Source: an uncultured Phocaeicola sp. (lineage in GTDB: Bacteria > Bacteroidota > Bacteroidia > Bacteroidales > Bacteroidaceae). From it: a DNA stretch of 64,000 nucleotides. Positions 34,846-44,547 of this stretch are shown piece after piece (positions within the stretch are counted from its first letter, which is position 1; the number at the start of each line of letters is the position of its first letter). Location of the stretch: positions 39,113 to 103,112 of the forward strand of contig CALUGI010000006.1 of assembly GCA_944320135.1 (NCBI GenBank), given 5' to 3'. The notes under the pieces were generated by a model. The model was not told where the DNA came from. It did no database searches and was given only the letters and a program-made list of their open reading frames with translations. The translations under genes were made by a program, and so were the position numbers.

Positions 34846-35412
34846 ATGAAACAGGACTGGAAACCGGGAACCATGATTTACCCCTTGCCTGCGGTATTAG
34901 TGAGCTGCGGAAGCACGGAAGAAGAATACAACATCCTCACCGTAGCGTGGACGGGAACGATATGCACCAACCCGCCCCTATGCTACATCTCCGTGCGTCC
35001 CGAACGCCACTCCTACCCGATTCTGAAAAAGAACATGGAGTTCGTCATCAACCTCACCACAAAAGACATGGCATACGCCACCGACTGGTGCGGAGTGCGC
35101 TCAGGAAAAAACTGCAACAAGTTCCGCGAAATGAAGCTCACGCCGGGAAAAGCGAAAACGGTGCAGGCCCCCATCATCCAGGAATCGCCGCTGTGCATCG
35201 AATGCCGGGTGAAAGAAATCATGTCGCTCGGCTCGCACGACATGTTCATCGCCGAGGTGCTGAACGTGCAGGCCGACGACAAATACCTCGACTCCGAAAC
35301 GGGCAAGTTTGAACTTGCCGCATCAGGACTGCTGGTATACGTGCATGGAGGCTACTACGAACTTGGCAAGAAAATAGGCAAATTCGGCTGGTCGGTCGAA
35401 AAGAAGAAGTAA
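34846..35412 (+). CDS. Flavin reductase-like domain protein
   Basis: 188 aa with the split-barrel flavin-binding fold: YPLPAVLVSCGSTEEEYNILTVAWTGTICTNPPL near the N-terminus and LGSHDMFIAEV further on are characteristic of the flavin reductase-like family. It probably binds FMN and may reduce flavin or act as an FMN oxidoreductase; the substrate is unknown. Three Cys near residue 80-90 (CGVRSGKNCNKF) recur in a Bacteroidota/Clostridia subgroup. Its position after pyrI is likely a shared transcript rather than a pyrimidine role. Next gene follows after 3 nt. Confidence 0.87.
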   Translation: MKQDWKPGTMIYPLPAVLVSCGSTEEEYNILTVAWTGTICTNPPLCYISVRPERHSYPILKKNMEFVINLTTKDMAYATDWCGVRSGKNCNKFREMKLTPGKAKTVQAPIIQESPLCIECRVKEIMSLGSHDMFIAEVLNVQADDKYLDSETGKFELAASGLLVYVHGGYYELGKKIGKFGWSVEKKK

Positions 35413-35415
35413 CGT

Positions 35416-36147
35416 ATGCGGAGAAGAGTCGCTTTCATCATATTCCTCGCGACCGTGGCGGAAATGTCGGCGGCCCAGCGGACAAACGCGCCGATGGTTA
35501 CGCTGAAACAACCGCGCATTAGCCTGGGAATACGGGGCGGCTTTAATTCCTCCATGTTCTTCACCGACCGCTTCTCTATCGACGGGCAAGCGCTGGAAGA
35601 CATGCAAAACAACTACAAGGTGGGCTACTTCGCCTCGTTCTTCTGCCGCTTCAACCTGAAAAGACACCAGTTCATCCAACCGGAAGTCTCGTACAACGTA
35701 TTGCAGGGAAGCATCTCTATCCCCTATACTCTGTCGAACTCGGAGGTATTGCAAGAGAGCGGGCTGATTAAAAGCCGCGCCACCGTCATAGACATCCCGC
35801 TGCTTTACGGCTACAAGTTCGTGGACGTGCATCCCTACGGAATGGCGTTCATGGCAGGGCCGAAAATAAGCTGGGTATGGAAGGCCCACAGCAAAAACGA
35901 ATATTCAGGGTTCTACCAGCAAAACATCTCCGAACATGCGGAGCCGTTCCGCTACAGCGCAGTGGTAGGACTGGCGGTAAACGTGTCGAACATCTTCTTC
36001 GACTTCCGGTATGAAGTAGGGCTTCACAACGTAACGCGAAAGATTACATACGACCCGAACACGACCGAAGAACCGTACAACCAACATACAATGGACATCA
36101 AACGCCGACTGAACGTGTTGAGCTTTTCGGTAGGAGTAATATTTTAA
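35416..36147 (+). CDS. Outer-membrane beta-barrel protein (PorT-like)
   Basis: 243 aa with a signal peptide (RVAFIIFLATVAEMSAAQ) and an eight-strand-like barrel sequence beginning RISLGIRGGFNSSMFF. Such PorT/outer-membrane beta-barrel domain proteins are widespread in Bacteroidales and mostly uncharacterised. Translation begins 3 nt after the flavin reductase-like gene, so it is probably co-transcribed. The C-terminus SFSVGVIF ends in Phe, as usual for outer-membrane barrels. Confidence 0.8.
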   Translation: MRRRVAFIIFLATVAEMSAAQRTNAPMVTLKQPRISLGIRGGFNSSMFFTDRFSIDGQALEDMQNNYKVGYFASFFCRFNLKRHQFIQPEVSYNVLQGSISIPYTLSNSEVLQESGLIKSRATVIDIPLLYGYKFVDVHPYGMAFMAGPKISWVWKAHSKNEYSGFYQQNISEHAEPFRYSAVVGLAVNVSNIFFDFRYEVGLHNVTRKITYDPNTTEEPYNQHTMDIKRRLNVLSFSVGVIF

Positions 36148-36169
36148 CTAATCTCAAAAACAAATAATC

Positions 36170-37450
36170 ATGAAAAGAGACGACTTGATTTTCGACATTA
36201 TTGAAAAAGAACACCAGCGCCAGCTGAAAGGCATCGAGCTGATTGCTTCAGAGAACTTCGTAAGCGACCAAGTGATGCAGGCTATGGGTTCGTGCATGAC
36301 CAACAAGTATGCCGAAGGATACCCCGGCAAACGCTATTACGGAGGATGCGAGGTGGTAGACCAGAGCGAACAGCTCGCCATCGACCGCCTGAAACAGATT
36401 TTCGGCGCAGAATGGGCCAACGTGCAGCCCCACTCAGGCGCACAGGCCAACGCCGCAGTATTCCTCGCAGTGCTCAATCCGGGAGACAAGTTCATGGGAC
36501 TGAACCTGGCACACGGAGGACACTTGTCACACGGTTCCGCCGTAAACACATCGGGCATCCTCTACACGCCGTGCGAATACAACCTGAACAAGGAGACAGG
36601 ACGGGTAGACTACGACCAGATGGAGGAAATCGCTCTCAGAGAACGCCCGAAGCTGATTGTGGGCGGCGGCTCGGCCTACTCGCGCGAATGGGACTACAAG
36701 CGCATGAGGGACATCGCCGACAAAGTGGGCGCGCTGCTGATGATTGACATGGCCCACCCTGCGGGACTGATTGCGGCGGGACTGCTCGACAATCCGGTGA
36801 AATACGCTCACATCGTCACCTCCACTACCCACAAGACACTGCGCGGACCTCGCGGAGGCGTCATCATGATGGGCAAAGACTTCCCCAACCCGTGGGGCAA
36901 GAAGACTCCGAAGGGCGAAATCAAGATGATGTCGCAACTGCTCGACTCGGCTGTGTTCCCCGGCATCCAGGGAGGTCCGCTGGAACATGTCATCGCTGCC
37001 AAAGCTGTGGCCTTCTACGAATGTCTGCAGCCGGAATACAAGGAATACCAGAAGCAGGTGCAGAAGAATGCGCGCGTGCTGGCGCAAGCGTTGATGGACA
37101 GAGGATTCACTATCGTATCGGGAGGCACGGACAACCACTCCATGCTTGTAGACCTTCGCACCAAGTATCCTGAACTGACTGGGAAAGTGGCCGAAAAAGC
37201 ATTGGTAAGCGCAGACATCACGGTCAACAAGAACATGGTGCCGTTCGACACCCGTTCGGCATTCCAGACTTCGGGCATCCGCCTCGGCACGCCGGCCATC
37301 ACCACGCGCGGAGCAAAAGAAGACCTGATGTACGAAATCGCCGAAATGATTGAAACGGTTCTCTCGAATGTGGACAACGAAGAAGTGATAGCATCGGTTC
37401 GCCGCCGCGTCAACGAGACGATGAAAAACTATCCGATGTTCGCTTACTGA
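36170..37450 (+). CDS. glyA: Serine hydroxymethyltransferase
   Basis: 426 aa PLP enzyme interconverting serine and glycine with tetrahydrofolate. LIASENFVS at 24-32, [11 protein letters not shown] around 51-61, and [14 protein letters not shown] with PLP-binding Lys222 are all intact. C-terminal [11 protein letters not shown] is typical. Twenty-two nt after the barrel gene; could be read from the upstream promoter or from its own. Confidence 0.97.
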   Translation: MKRDDLIFDIIEKEHQRQLKGIELIASENFVSDQVMQAMGSCMTNKYAEGYPGKRYYGGCEVVDQSEQLAIDRLKQIFGAEWANVQPHSGAQANAAVFLAVLNPGDKFMGLNLAHGGHLSHGSAVNTSGILYTPCEYNLNKETGRVDYDQMEEIALRERPKLIVGGGSAYSREWDYKRMRDIADKVGALLMIDMAHPAGLIAAGLLDNPVKYAHIVTSTTHKTLRGPRGGVIMMGKDFPNPWGKKTPKGEIKMMSQLLDSAVFPGIQGGPLEHVIAAKAVAFYECLQPEYKEYQKQVQKNARVLAQALMDRGFTIVSGGTDNHSMLVDLRTKYPELTGKVAEKALVSADITVNKNMVPFDTRSAFQTSGIRLGTPAITTRGAKEDLMYEIAEMIETVLSNVDNEEVIASVRRRVNETMKNYPMFAY

Positions 37451-37520
37451 ACCACGGGCAAGCGGAACGTCAACGCAACCATATATACTAACTTAACTGA
37501 TTATCAAACCAACAAACATT

Positions 37521-38237
37521 ATGAACAAGATGAATTCTATGGCTATCCTACTGAGCGGATGCTTGGTGCTTAGCGGATGCGGAATGAGCAACACGGGCAA
37601 AGGCGGACTGATAGGCGCAGGAAGCGGAGCTGCTTTGGGAGCTGTGCTGGGCGGCGTATTCGGACACGGCAAAGGAGCGGCCATCGGTGCGGCTGTAGGC
37701 GGCGCAGTAGGCGCAGGAGCCGGCGTGCTTATCGGAAAGAAGATGGACAAGGCAGCTGCCGAAGCGGAAAAGATTGAAGGAGCGGAAGTGGAGCAGATTA
37801 CCGACAACAACGGTCTGCAGGCCGTAAAGGTGACGTTCGATTCGGGCATCCTCTTCTCCACCAGCAGCGCAACGCTCAGTTCGTCGGCCAAAGCCGCTTT
37901 GAGCAAGTTCGCCAACAACGTGCTCAACCAGAACCGCGACATGGACGTAGCCATCTACGGATATACCGACAACACGGGATGGAAGAACTCTACCGCCGAG
38001 CAAAGCGTGCAGAAAAATCTGAACCTCTCGCAGGAACGCGCGCAAAGCGTGTCGAGCTATCTGTTAGGATGCGGAGTCAATCCCAACCAAGTGAAAAGCG
38101 TGGAAGGAATGGGCGAAGCGAATCCGGTAGCCGACAACTCTACGGAAGCAGGACGGCAGGAAAACCGCCGCGTGGAAGTGTACATGTATGCCAGCCAGCA
38201 GATGATACAGCAGGCTGAAGCAGGCACGCTGCAATAA
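37521..38237 (+). CDS. OmpA-family lipoprotein with glycine-zipper segment
   Basis: 238 aa. A signal with lipobox LVLSGC (Cys20) is followed by a Gly/Ala-rich zipper (about 27-72, repeated GAxxGAxxG) and then a C-terminal OmpA domain (about 100-228) with NNVLNQNRDMDVAIYGYTDNTG and RRVEVYM, the peptidoglycan-binding signature. It resembles YiaD-type proteins linking outer membrane to peptidoglycan. The 70-nt gap after glyA has no hairpin. A very long hairpin follows the gene. Confidence 0.9.
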   Translation: MNKMNSMAILLSGCLVLSGCGMSNTGKGGLIGAGSGAALGAVLGGVFGHGKGAAIGAAVGGAVGAGAGVLIGKKMDKAAAEAEKIEGAEVEQITDNNGLQAVKVTFDSGILFSTSSATLSSSAKAALSKFANNVLNQNRDMDVAIYGYTDNTGWKNSTAEQSVQKNLNLSQERAQSVSSYLLGCGVNPNQVKSVEGMGEANPVADNSTEAGRQENRRVEVYMYASQQMIQQAEAGTLQ

Positions 38238-38248
38238 GCGGCGAAACT

Positions 38249-38322
38249 GCAAACGAAAGCCCCGCCCGTTTGCCTCGGAACGCGCTCGCGTTTCCGTCCA
38301 AACGGGCGGGGCTTTCGTTTGC
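38249..38322. terminator. Bidirectional terminator with 23-bp perfect stem
   Basis: 38249-38271 and 38300-38322 are perfect 23-nt inverted repeats (core AAAGCCCCGCCCGTTT). The 28-nt loop contains a smaller inner hairpin (GGAACGCG with CGCGTTTCC). It separates the OmpA-like gene from the converging TRIC gene. Confidence 0.85.
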
Positions 38323-38384
38323 TTTACCGGCAGATTTCCTCTCAATCACGCCCTAAAGGGCCAGACGTGCAGTGCCGGAAGCTG

Positions 38385-39035
38385 TCACTTCCTTTCGCCC
38401 TCCTGACCGGTCGTATCCTCCCCTTTCAGTATCGGGAGCGTAATCTGATATTTCACGGCCAACACCCGAACTAAAAATACCGACACTCCGCCGATTATCT
38501 GAGACCAGTGCGACTCCATTCCCGCCATCAGACAAATCCAATACACCAGGCCGCCGATGACACAAGCCATCGCATAAATCTCTTTGCGGAATATCAGCGG
38601 TATTTCATTGATGAAAATGTCGCGCAGCACCCCGCCGGCAGCACCCGTGATGCTCCCCATCATGATGGCAATCCAAAACGGATAGCCCAACGAGTATGCC
38701 TTGCTGAAACCGACCACGGTGAACAACGCCAGCCCCACGGTATCGAAAATGAAAAACGTATTGTTCAGCCGAATCACATAACGCCCGAAAAGAATCACGA
38801 ACAGCATGGCGAACGCCGTGCAAATCAGATACATCGGATCGACCATCCACGCCGGAGTCACATCAAGCAGCACATCGCGGACGGTTCCGCCCCCGATGGC
38901 CGTAGCCAGTCCCACCACGTATGCACCGAACCAGTCGAACCGCTTGGCCGAAGCCAGACGGATGCCGCTGATAGCAAAAGCGAACGTCCCGATAAAGTCG
39001 AGAATCGTCACAAACGAAGGTATATGAAATTCCAT
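38385..39035 (-). CDS. Trimeric intracellular cation (TRIC) channel family protein
   Basis: 216 aa, about seven hydrophobic helices with an internal duplication. AFAISGIRLA followed by GAYVVGLATAIGGGTVRDVLLD, and again GSITGAAGGVLRDIFINEIP, are the two glycine-rich family motifs (the UPF0126/YadS group). Bacterial TRIC proteins form K+-permeable homotrimers. Start at ATG 39033-39035; the reading frame extends three codons upstream to a GTG. The DUF3078 gene ends upstream at 39067, so the two may be co-transcribed. Confidence 0.88.
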   Translation of the reverse strand: MEFHIPSFVTILDFIGTFAFAISGIRLASAKRFDWFGAYVVGLATAIGGGTVRDVLLDVTPAWMVDPMYLICTAFAMLFVILFGRYVIRLNNTFFIFDTVGLALFTVVGFSKAYSLGYPFWIAIMMGSITGAAGGVLRDIFINEIPLIFRKEIYAMACVIGGLVYWICLMAGMESHWSQIIGGVSVFLVRVLAVKYQITLPILKGEDTTGQEGERK

Positions 39036-39066
39036 ATCGCACACTATTTTTATGTTGTTTTCGTCC

Positions 39067-40593
39067 TCACCACGTATAGTTCAAGCCGAAGCTGAGCAGC
39101 TCTTGCAACTGCCAATAGCTGTGCCCTTCCTCGCGCGACACGCCGTCGTCGAAACGGGCGTGGACAAAGAGCTTGGTCGACAGATATTGGTTGATGGCAA
39201 ACGTAAAAGTGTTCTCCCACTCGCCCAACACCTTTTCGTAATTCGTCGTATAAGACAGGCGCGACTCCCACATCAGGATGGAAACGATTTTCCATTTCAG
39301 CGTCGATTCAAGGCGCGAACCCCACACGCTTTCCCGCTTGTGCCCCTCCTTCACGTTGAACTTCGTAGGGTCTACCCTGCTGCTTGCCACGCTGTACAGC
39401 GTGTAGTTCACGGGGTTAATCAGCACAGACAGGTTGCAAACCCCATCCTTTATGTACTTGTAGTCCATACCGAGACCCACGTTCAGCTCGGCAGGCGAGA
39501 AGAAAGCAGACACTAAATTCTCCGTATTTGCCTCGTAATTCGAGAAGAACTGTGTCTTAAACTCAGCAGAAAGCGTATAATACCACGAGTTGAAAGCCTT
39601 GTAACCGAACTTCGAACTCAACCGAAACAGGTCGTTGTTGGGCATATAGCTGTGGAGCGTGTCGGTGGGAGCCGTAATAAATCCCAACTTCCACTCTAAC
39701 TTGTTCTCAAACTGTATCTTCTGCCTGTCGTCATAGTTTGCCTGGAGAGTCAGCCCGGAGAGAAAAGATTTCGTGCTTTCGCCGCCTTTATACCAGTTGT
39801 CGGAGATATAGTTTTGCGAAAACTGCAGGTATCCGTTGCCCGTAAGCGTCCAGAAATTCGGCTTGAAAACGAGCAAGTCTTTTTCTATCACCTTCTTCGG
39901 CTGGCGCGGCATCCGCATCACTTTCATAATGGCCTTCTTGCTTTCATCCCTCACTATCGCTTCTCCTTGCAGAGGTTTCAGAGCGGCAAAATCAGCCTCG
40001 TTCTGCTTCACAAGTTGCGGATACTCCACGTAAAACGAGAGCAGCTGCCGGTTGATGCAGCTGTCCACCTCCAGCGTGCGGCGGAGGCTTTCCAGCTCAG
40101 GGAGCGCCTCCCGCTTTTCGCGCACGAACGGATTGCGGGGTTTCCAGCCTCCGATGCCGAAAGCCTGCTCCACGGGCGCAAAATAATAAGTGGCCGGCAT
40201 CGACAGCTTGTAGTAATCGGGCTTGGAACGAATCCCTCTTATAATAAGGTATATGTCGTCCCACCTTTCCAGAGCGGCGTCATAATCCTTGCGGAATTCC
40301 GCCACCATCCGGTTGAAAGCCGTCACTTGGGGCGAAGGCAATGCTTTCTTCGCTTTCCTCACCGTTACGTCCGGCTTTGCGGGACGGCTCTCCGCAAGCG
40401 TATCCGGCTTTGCCGCCGACTGCAACGTGTCGGGAAGCTGCACGACCGCAGCCGAATCGACGACAGCCGAATCAGGAACCTCAACGATAACCGAATCAAC
40501 AACCGCCGCAACCGCCGAACCAGCCTCCGCCGTCTGCGCGGACACTCCTGCGCACGCCATCAGAAAAATGCTCATAAAACCCAACTTTTTCAT
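39067..40593 (-). CDS. DUF3078 outer-membrane-like protein
   Basis: 508 aa. Signal peptide KKLGFMSIFLMACAGVSAQ, an Ala/Val/Asp-rich low-complexity stretch at about 25-75, then a globular part and a C-terminal barrel-like DUF3078 region with FKPNFWTLTGNGYLQFSQNYISDNWYKGGES. DUF3078 proteins are common in Bacteroidota and of unknown function. Start at ATG 40591-40593. A -7 element lies 24 nt upstream, divergent from pyrG. Confidence 0.83.
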   Translation of the reverse strand: MKKLGFMSIFLMACAGVSAQTAEAGSAVAAVVDSVIVEVPDSAVVDSAAVVQLPDTLQSAAKPDTLAESRPAKPDVTVRKAKKALPSPQVTAFNRMVAEFRKDYDAALERWDDIYLIIRGIRSKPDYYKLSMPATYYFAPVEQAFGIGGWKPRNPFVREKREALPELESLRRTLEVDSCINRQLLSFYVEYPQLVKQNEADFAALKPLQGEAIVRDESKKAIMKVMRMPRQPKKVIEKDLLVFKPNFWTLTGNGYLQFSQNYISDNWYKGGESTKSFLSGLTLQANYDDRQKIQFENKLEWKLGFITAPTDTLHSYMPNNDLFRLSSKFGYKAFNSWYYTLSAEFKTQFFSNYEANTENLVSAFFSPAELNVGLGMDYKYIKDGVCNLSVLINPVNYTLYSVASSRVDPTKFNVKEGHKRESVWGSRLESTLKWKIVSILMWESRLSYTTNYEKVLGEWENTFTFAINQYLSTKLFVHARFDDGVSREEGHSYWQLQELLSFGLNYTW

Positions 40594-40617
40594 CGTATGC
40601 CTGTATAAAATTCGGCG

Positions 40618-40625
40618 CAAATCTA
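40618..40625 (-). promoter_or_regulatory. Candidate -7 element for the DUF3078 gene
   Basis: Minus-strand TAGATTTG fits TAnnTTTG, with GTTG (40646-40649) 20 nt upstream as a -33 element. Confidence 0.55.
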
Positions 40626-40674
40626 CAAAAAGCCCATGTGATATGCAACAAAAACAGGTTTTACACGATTAGCT

Positions 40675-40705
40675 TTTGCGGGTTCGGCTTTTTTTTCTAA
40701 TTTTG
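40675..40705 (+). promoter_or_regulatory. pyrG promoter
   Basis: TTTG (40675-40678), a 19-nt spacer and TAATTTTG (40698-40705). The start point would be near 40711, leaving a leader of roughly 140 nt before the pyrG GTG, long for this window. Short inverted repeats (CCTTT/AAGGG near 40756-40770, CCGGA/TCCGG near 40801-40815) lie in it. Confidence 0.7.
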
Positions 40706-40852
40706 CGGCACGGAAAGAAATTTCTTTCAAAGCATGAAACAAAATTTACGGCCGCCTTTAAAAAAAGGGACGCCACCTTACGAAAGGAAAGCGGGCGCAT
40801 CCGGAAATGAATCCGGCCGGAAAGAAGACCAAAATTTAAACTATATATAATT

Positions 40853-42451
40853 GTGGCAGAAACAAAATACATTTTCGTGACAGGTGGTGTAGCCTCTTCT
40901 TTGGGGAAAGGCATCATTTCATCATCAATCGGCAAATTGCTGCAAGCAAGAGGCTACAGCGTGACCATCCAGAAATTCGATCCGTATATCAACATTGATC
41001 CCGGCACTCTGAACCCATACGAACACGGAGAGTGCTATGTGACTGTGGACGGACATGAAGCCGACCTCGACTTGGGGCATTACGAGCGTTTTCTGGGGAT
41101 TCAGACGACCAAAGCCAACAACATCACGACGGGCCGCATCTACAAAAGCGTAATCGACAAGGAACGCCGAGGCGACTACCTTGGAAAAACGATTCAGATT
41201 ATCCCCCACATTACGGACGAAATAAAGCGCAACGTAAAGCAGTTGGGCAACAAATACAAATTCGACTTCGTTATCACTGAAATCGGAGGCACTGTGGGCG
41301 ACATCGAATCGCTCCCCTACCTCGAAAGCATCCGCCAGCTGAAGTGGGAATTGGGCAAGAACGCGCTGTGCGTACACCTTACTTACGTACCCTATCTGGC
41401 TGCCGCCGGAGAACTGAAGACGAAGCCGACGCAGCATTCGGTGAAAGAACTGCAGTCGGTCGGCATCCAGCCCGACATTCTGGTGCTGCGCACGGAACAT
41501 GAGCTGAACGCCAACCTCCGCAAGAAGGTGGCATTGTTCTGCAACGTCGATGAAAACGCAGTAGTGCAGTCGATGGACATGCCTACCATCTACGAAGTGC
41601 CCTTGCGCATGCAGGAGCAGAAACTCGATGTAACCATACTCGAAAAGATGGGCCTCCCTGTGGGCGAAACCCCGACGCTCGGCCCGTGGAGAGAGTTCCT
41701 CAACCGCCGCCATCATGCTACGGAAGTGGTAAAAATCGGCCTCGTGGGAAAATACGACCTGCAAGACGCTTACAAGTCAATCCTGGAAGCCCTCTCTCAA
41801 GCGGCGACCTACAACGACCACAAAGCAGACATCCACTTCATCAACAGCGAAAAGCTGACAGACGAGAACGTAGAAGAACAGCTGAAAGGCATGGACGGAG
41901 TCATCATCTGTCCGGGATTCGGACAGCGAGGCATCGAAGGAAAGTTCGTAGCCGTGAAATACTGCCGCACCCACAACATGCCCACCTTCGGCATCTGCCT
42001 GGGTATGCAGTGCATGGCCATCGAATTCGCCCGCAACGTGCTGGGCTATGCCGATGCCAACAGCCGCGAGATGGACGAAAAGACTCCGCACAATGTAATT
42101 GACATCATGGAAGAGCAAAAGTCCGTCACCAATATGGGCGGAACCATGCGTCTGGGCGCATACGAATGCGTTATCGACCCGACCTCGAAAACCTTCGAAG
42201 CCTACCAAACCGAACACATACAAGAGCGTCACCGCCATCGCTACGAGTTCAACAACGACTTCAAGGCGGAATTTGAAAAAGCAGGCATGAAATGCGTAGG
42301 AATCAATCCGGAATCAGACTTGGTGGAAATCGTAGAAGTTCCCGCCCTCAAATGGTTCATCGGCACGCAGTTCCATCCGGAATACAGCAGTACGGTGTTG
42401 AAGCCGCATCCTCTGTTCCTGTCGTTCGTCAAAGCAGCCATCAACAAGTAA
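40853..42451 (+). CDS. pyrG: CTP synthase
   Basis: 532 aa. Makes CTP from UTP, ATP and glutamine. The N-terminal synthetase domain has FVTGGVASSLGKGIISSS and FDPYINIDPGTLNPYEHGE; the C-terminal glutaminase has FGICLGMQ with the nucleophilic Cys and FHPEYSS for the catalytic triad His/Glu. The start is GTG at 40853 because no ATG in this frame precedes AETKYIFVTGG. It links with pyrB/pyrI as pyrimidine genes but is in a separate unit. yidC follows after 28 nt. Confidence 0.97.
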   Translation: MAETKYIFVTGGVASSLGKGIISSSIGKLLQARGYSVTIQKFDPYINIDPGTLNPYEHGECYVTVDGHEADLDLGHYERFLGIQTTKANNITTGRIYKSVIDKERRGDYLGKTIQIIPHITDEIKRNVKQLGNKYKFDFVITEIGGTVGDIESLPYLESIRQLKWELGKNALCVHLTYVPYLAAAGELKTKPTQHSVKELQSVGIQPDILVLRTEHELNANLRKKVALFCNVDENAVVQSMDMPTIYEVPLRMQEQKLDVTILEKMGLPVGETPTLGPWREFLNRRHHATEVVKIGLVGKYDLQDAYKSILEALSQAATYNDHKADIHFINSEKLTDENVEEQLKGMDGVIICPGFGQRGIEGKFVAVKYCRTHNMPTFGICLGMQCMAIEFARNVLGYADANSREMDEKTPHNVIDIMEEQKSVTNMGGTMRLGAYECVIDPTSKTFEAYQTEHIQERHRHRYEFNNDFKAEFEKAGMKCVGINPESDLVEIVEVPALKWFIGTQFHPEYSSTVLKPHPLFLSFVKAAINK

Positions 42452-42479
42452 TTAATTTTTTAGAAACAAACTGATTGAA

Positions 42480-44348
42480 ATGGACAAAAATACGTTAGTG
42501 GGATTTGTGCTGATTGGAGCGGTCATCGTAGGCTTCGGCATCTACAACCGCCCCAGTCAGGAAGAAAGAGCACAAGCCCAACACTATCAGGACTCAATCC
42601 GGCAAGTGGTTCTGCAAAAGGAAGCGGAGGCCCGAAAGCAGGCTGCTTTGGCTGAAGAAGCCGCCCTTGCCGACACTGCGTCGATATTCTTCGGCTCCAC
42701 TAAAGGAGAAGAAACGTTTACGACACTCGAAAACGAGTTCGTCACCCTGCAGTTTACCAACAAAGGAGGACGCATCAGTTCGGCCACACTGAAGGAATAC
42801 AACGACCAGAAGCACCAGCCGTTGGTGTTGTTCGACGGAGCTGATGCCGAACTGAGCTTCGGATTCGACGGAAAGACGGAGAACATGCGAAGCGACCGCA
42901 TGTACTTTGAGACCAGAAACGTGACAGACAGTACCGTCACCATGCGCCTGAACGCTTCGAACGGCGGACATCTCGATTTCAACTATCGGCTGCTGCCGCA
43001 TTCGTACATGGTTGACCTCACCATACAGGCAACGGGAATGCAAAATTTCTTCCCCTCGTCTACCCATAACATGAGCATCGACTGGAAACAGCGTGCCAGA
43101 CAGATGGAAAAAGGCTTCAACTTCGAGCAGCGCTACACGTCGCTTACCTACAAACCTGTGGACGACAGTTTCGACTATCTGAGCGAAACGAGCGACGAGA
43201 AGAAGGACATTCCGGAAGCGCTCGACTGGGTGGCTTTCAAAAACCAATACTTCTCATGCGTGTTCATGGCGGAACAGAGCTTCTTGAACGCTTCGCTCGA
43301 TTCAAAACTGGAACAGCAAGGAAGCGGATACATGAAGAACTATCGGGCCGAGATGACCACAGCCTTCGACCCGACTGGCGCAACTCCCACCCATCTGCAG
43401 TTCTACTTCGGGCCGAACCACTTCAAGACATTGCTGGCAAGCAACGACTTGAGCTTTAAAGACAAGGATCAAGAGCTGGAAGACCTCGTGTACTTGGGAT
43501 GGCCGATTATCCGCCTTATCAACCGCTGGTTTACCATCAACCTTTTCGACTGGCTTTCCGGACTGGGACTGAGCATGGGTATCGTTATTCTTCTCATGAC
43601 TATTATCGTGAAGATTCTGGTACTTCCCACCACTTGGAAATCGTTTATATCTTCGGCCAAGATGCGCGCGCTGAAACCTTACGTCGACAAAATCAGCGCC
43701 AAATATCCGAATCCGGAAGACGCACTGAAGAAGCAGCAGGAAACGATGGCCCTTTACCGCGAATACAACGTAAGCCCGATGGGAGGCTGCCTTCCGATGT
43801 TGCTCCAGACCCCGGTCTACATGGCTTTGTTCTTCTTCGTGCCGAACGCCATCGAGTTCCGCCAGCAAGGGTTCTTGTGGACAAACGACCTCTCGGCATA
43901 CGACGACCTTATCAGCTGGGACATGACTTTGCCGCTGCTCGGCAACCACTTGAGCCTGTTCTGCCTGCTGTTCAGCGCGACGACCGTCATCAACCAGATT
44001 GTCATGATGCGCCAGCAGGATATGGGGAACAACCCGCAGATGGCGGCCATGAAGTGGATGATGTATATCATGCCGCTGATGTTCTTCTTCATCTTCAACG
44101 ACTATGCGTCGGGATTGAGCTACTATTATTTCATCTCCGGCTTGATGAGCATCCTTATCCTGTGGATTATGCGGAAGATGACCGACGAGAAAAAGCTCCT
44201 TGCCCAATTGGAAGCCAACAAGCGCGAACCCTCACAGCAAAAGCCGAGCGGACTGATGGCCAAGTTGGAGGCTCTCCAAAAAGAACAGGAACGCCTTCAG
44301 AAAGAACGCATGAAGCAGACGCAGAAACAGCATAACAAAAAAAACTGA
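42480..44348 (+). CDS. yidC: Membrane protein insertase YidC
   Basis: 622 aa. N-terminal TM at about 6-22, a large periplasmic beta-sandwich domain (about 60-340), and the conserved five-helix insertase core from about 355: GMSIVILLMTIIVKILVLP-like sequence, KMRALKPYVDKISAKYP, YREYNVSPMGGCLPMLLQTPVYMALFF. The basic C-terminus (KQTQKQHNKKN) is typical. YidC helps insert and fold inner-membrane proteins with or without Sec. Encoded 28 nt after pyrG, a usual Bacteroidota arrangement as far as I recall. Confidence 0.97.
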   Translation: MDKNTLVGFVLIGAVIVGFGIYNRPSQEERAQAQHYQDSIRQVVLQKEAEARKQAALAEEAALADTASIFFGSTKGEETFTTLENEFVTLQFTNKGGRISSATLKEYNDQKHQPLVLFDGADAELSFGFDGKTENMRSDRMYFETRNVTDSTVTMRLNASNGGHLDFNYRLLPHSYMVDLTIQATGMQNFFPSSTHNMSIDWKQRARQMEKGFNFEQRYTSLTYKPVDDSFDYLSETSDEKKDIPEALDWVAFKNQYFSCVFMAEQSFLNASLDSKLEQQGSGYMKNYRAEMTTAFDPTGATPTHLQFYFGPNHFKTLLASNDLSFKDKDQELEDLVYLGWPIIRLINRWFTINLFDWLSGLGLSMGIVILLMTIIVKILVLPTTWKSFISSAKMRALKPYVDKISAKYPNPEDALKKQQETMALYREYNVSPMGGCLPMLLQTPVYMALFFFVPNAIEFRQQGFLWTNDLSAYDDLISWDMTLPLLGNHLSLFCLLFSATTVINQIVMMRQQDMGNNPQMAAMKWMMYIMPLMFFFIFNDYASGLSYYYFISGLMSILILWIMRKMTDEKKLLAQLEANKREPSQQKPSGLMAKLEALQKEQERLQKERMKQTQKQHNKKN

Positions 44349-44370
44349 CAGACTGCGCTTCAGAAGAAAC

Positions 44371-44407
44371 TTCAGGGCATCCGTGAACTAAACGGACGCC
44401 CCTGAAC
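44371..44407 (+). terminator. Stem-loop after yidC
   Basis: TTCAGGG...ATCCGT (from 44371) pairs with ACGGA...CCCCTGAA (to 44407) with small bulges. No U tract follows, so termination is plausible but unproven. The remainder of the gap to 44547 shows nothing clear. Confidence 0.4.
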
Positions 44408-44547
44408 GAAGCTCCCTCCATCTCTGATTATCGCCACGGAGAATGGGGGGAGTGAGTTTTTAAGGCTAAGGTATGCTTCGCACACGGTCTGCACGACAAG
44501 AGGCCGACCTGCCTGCAGCCTTTCCGCCGAACAAAAATCAACCGCCT

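Noticed and set aside
33417-34874. A 485-codon minus-strand frame opposite pyrB-pyrI
   Set aside because: Both plus-strand genes are certain; the frame is a shadow and has no ribosome site.
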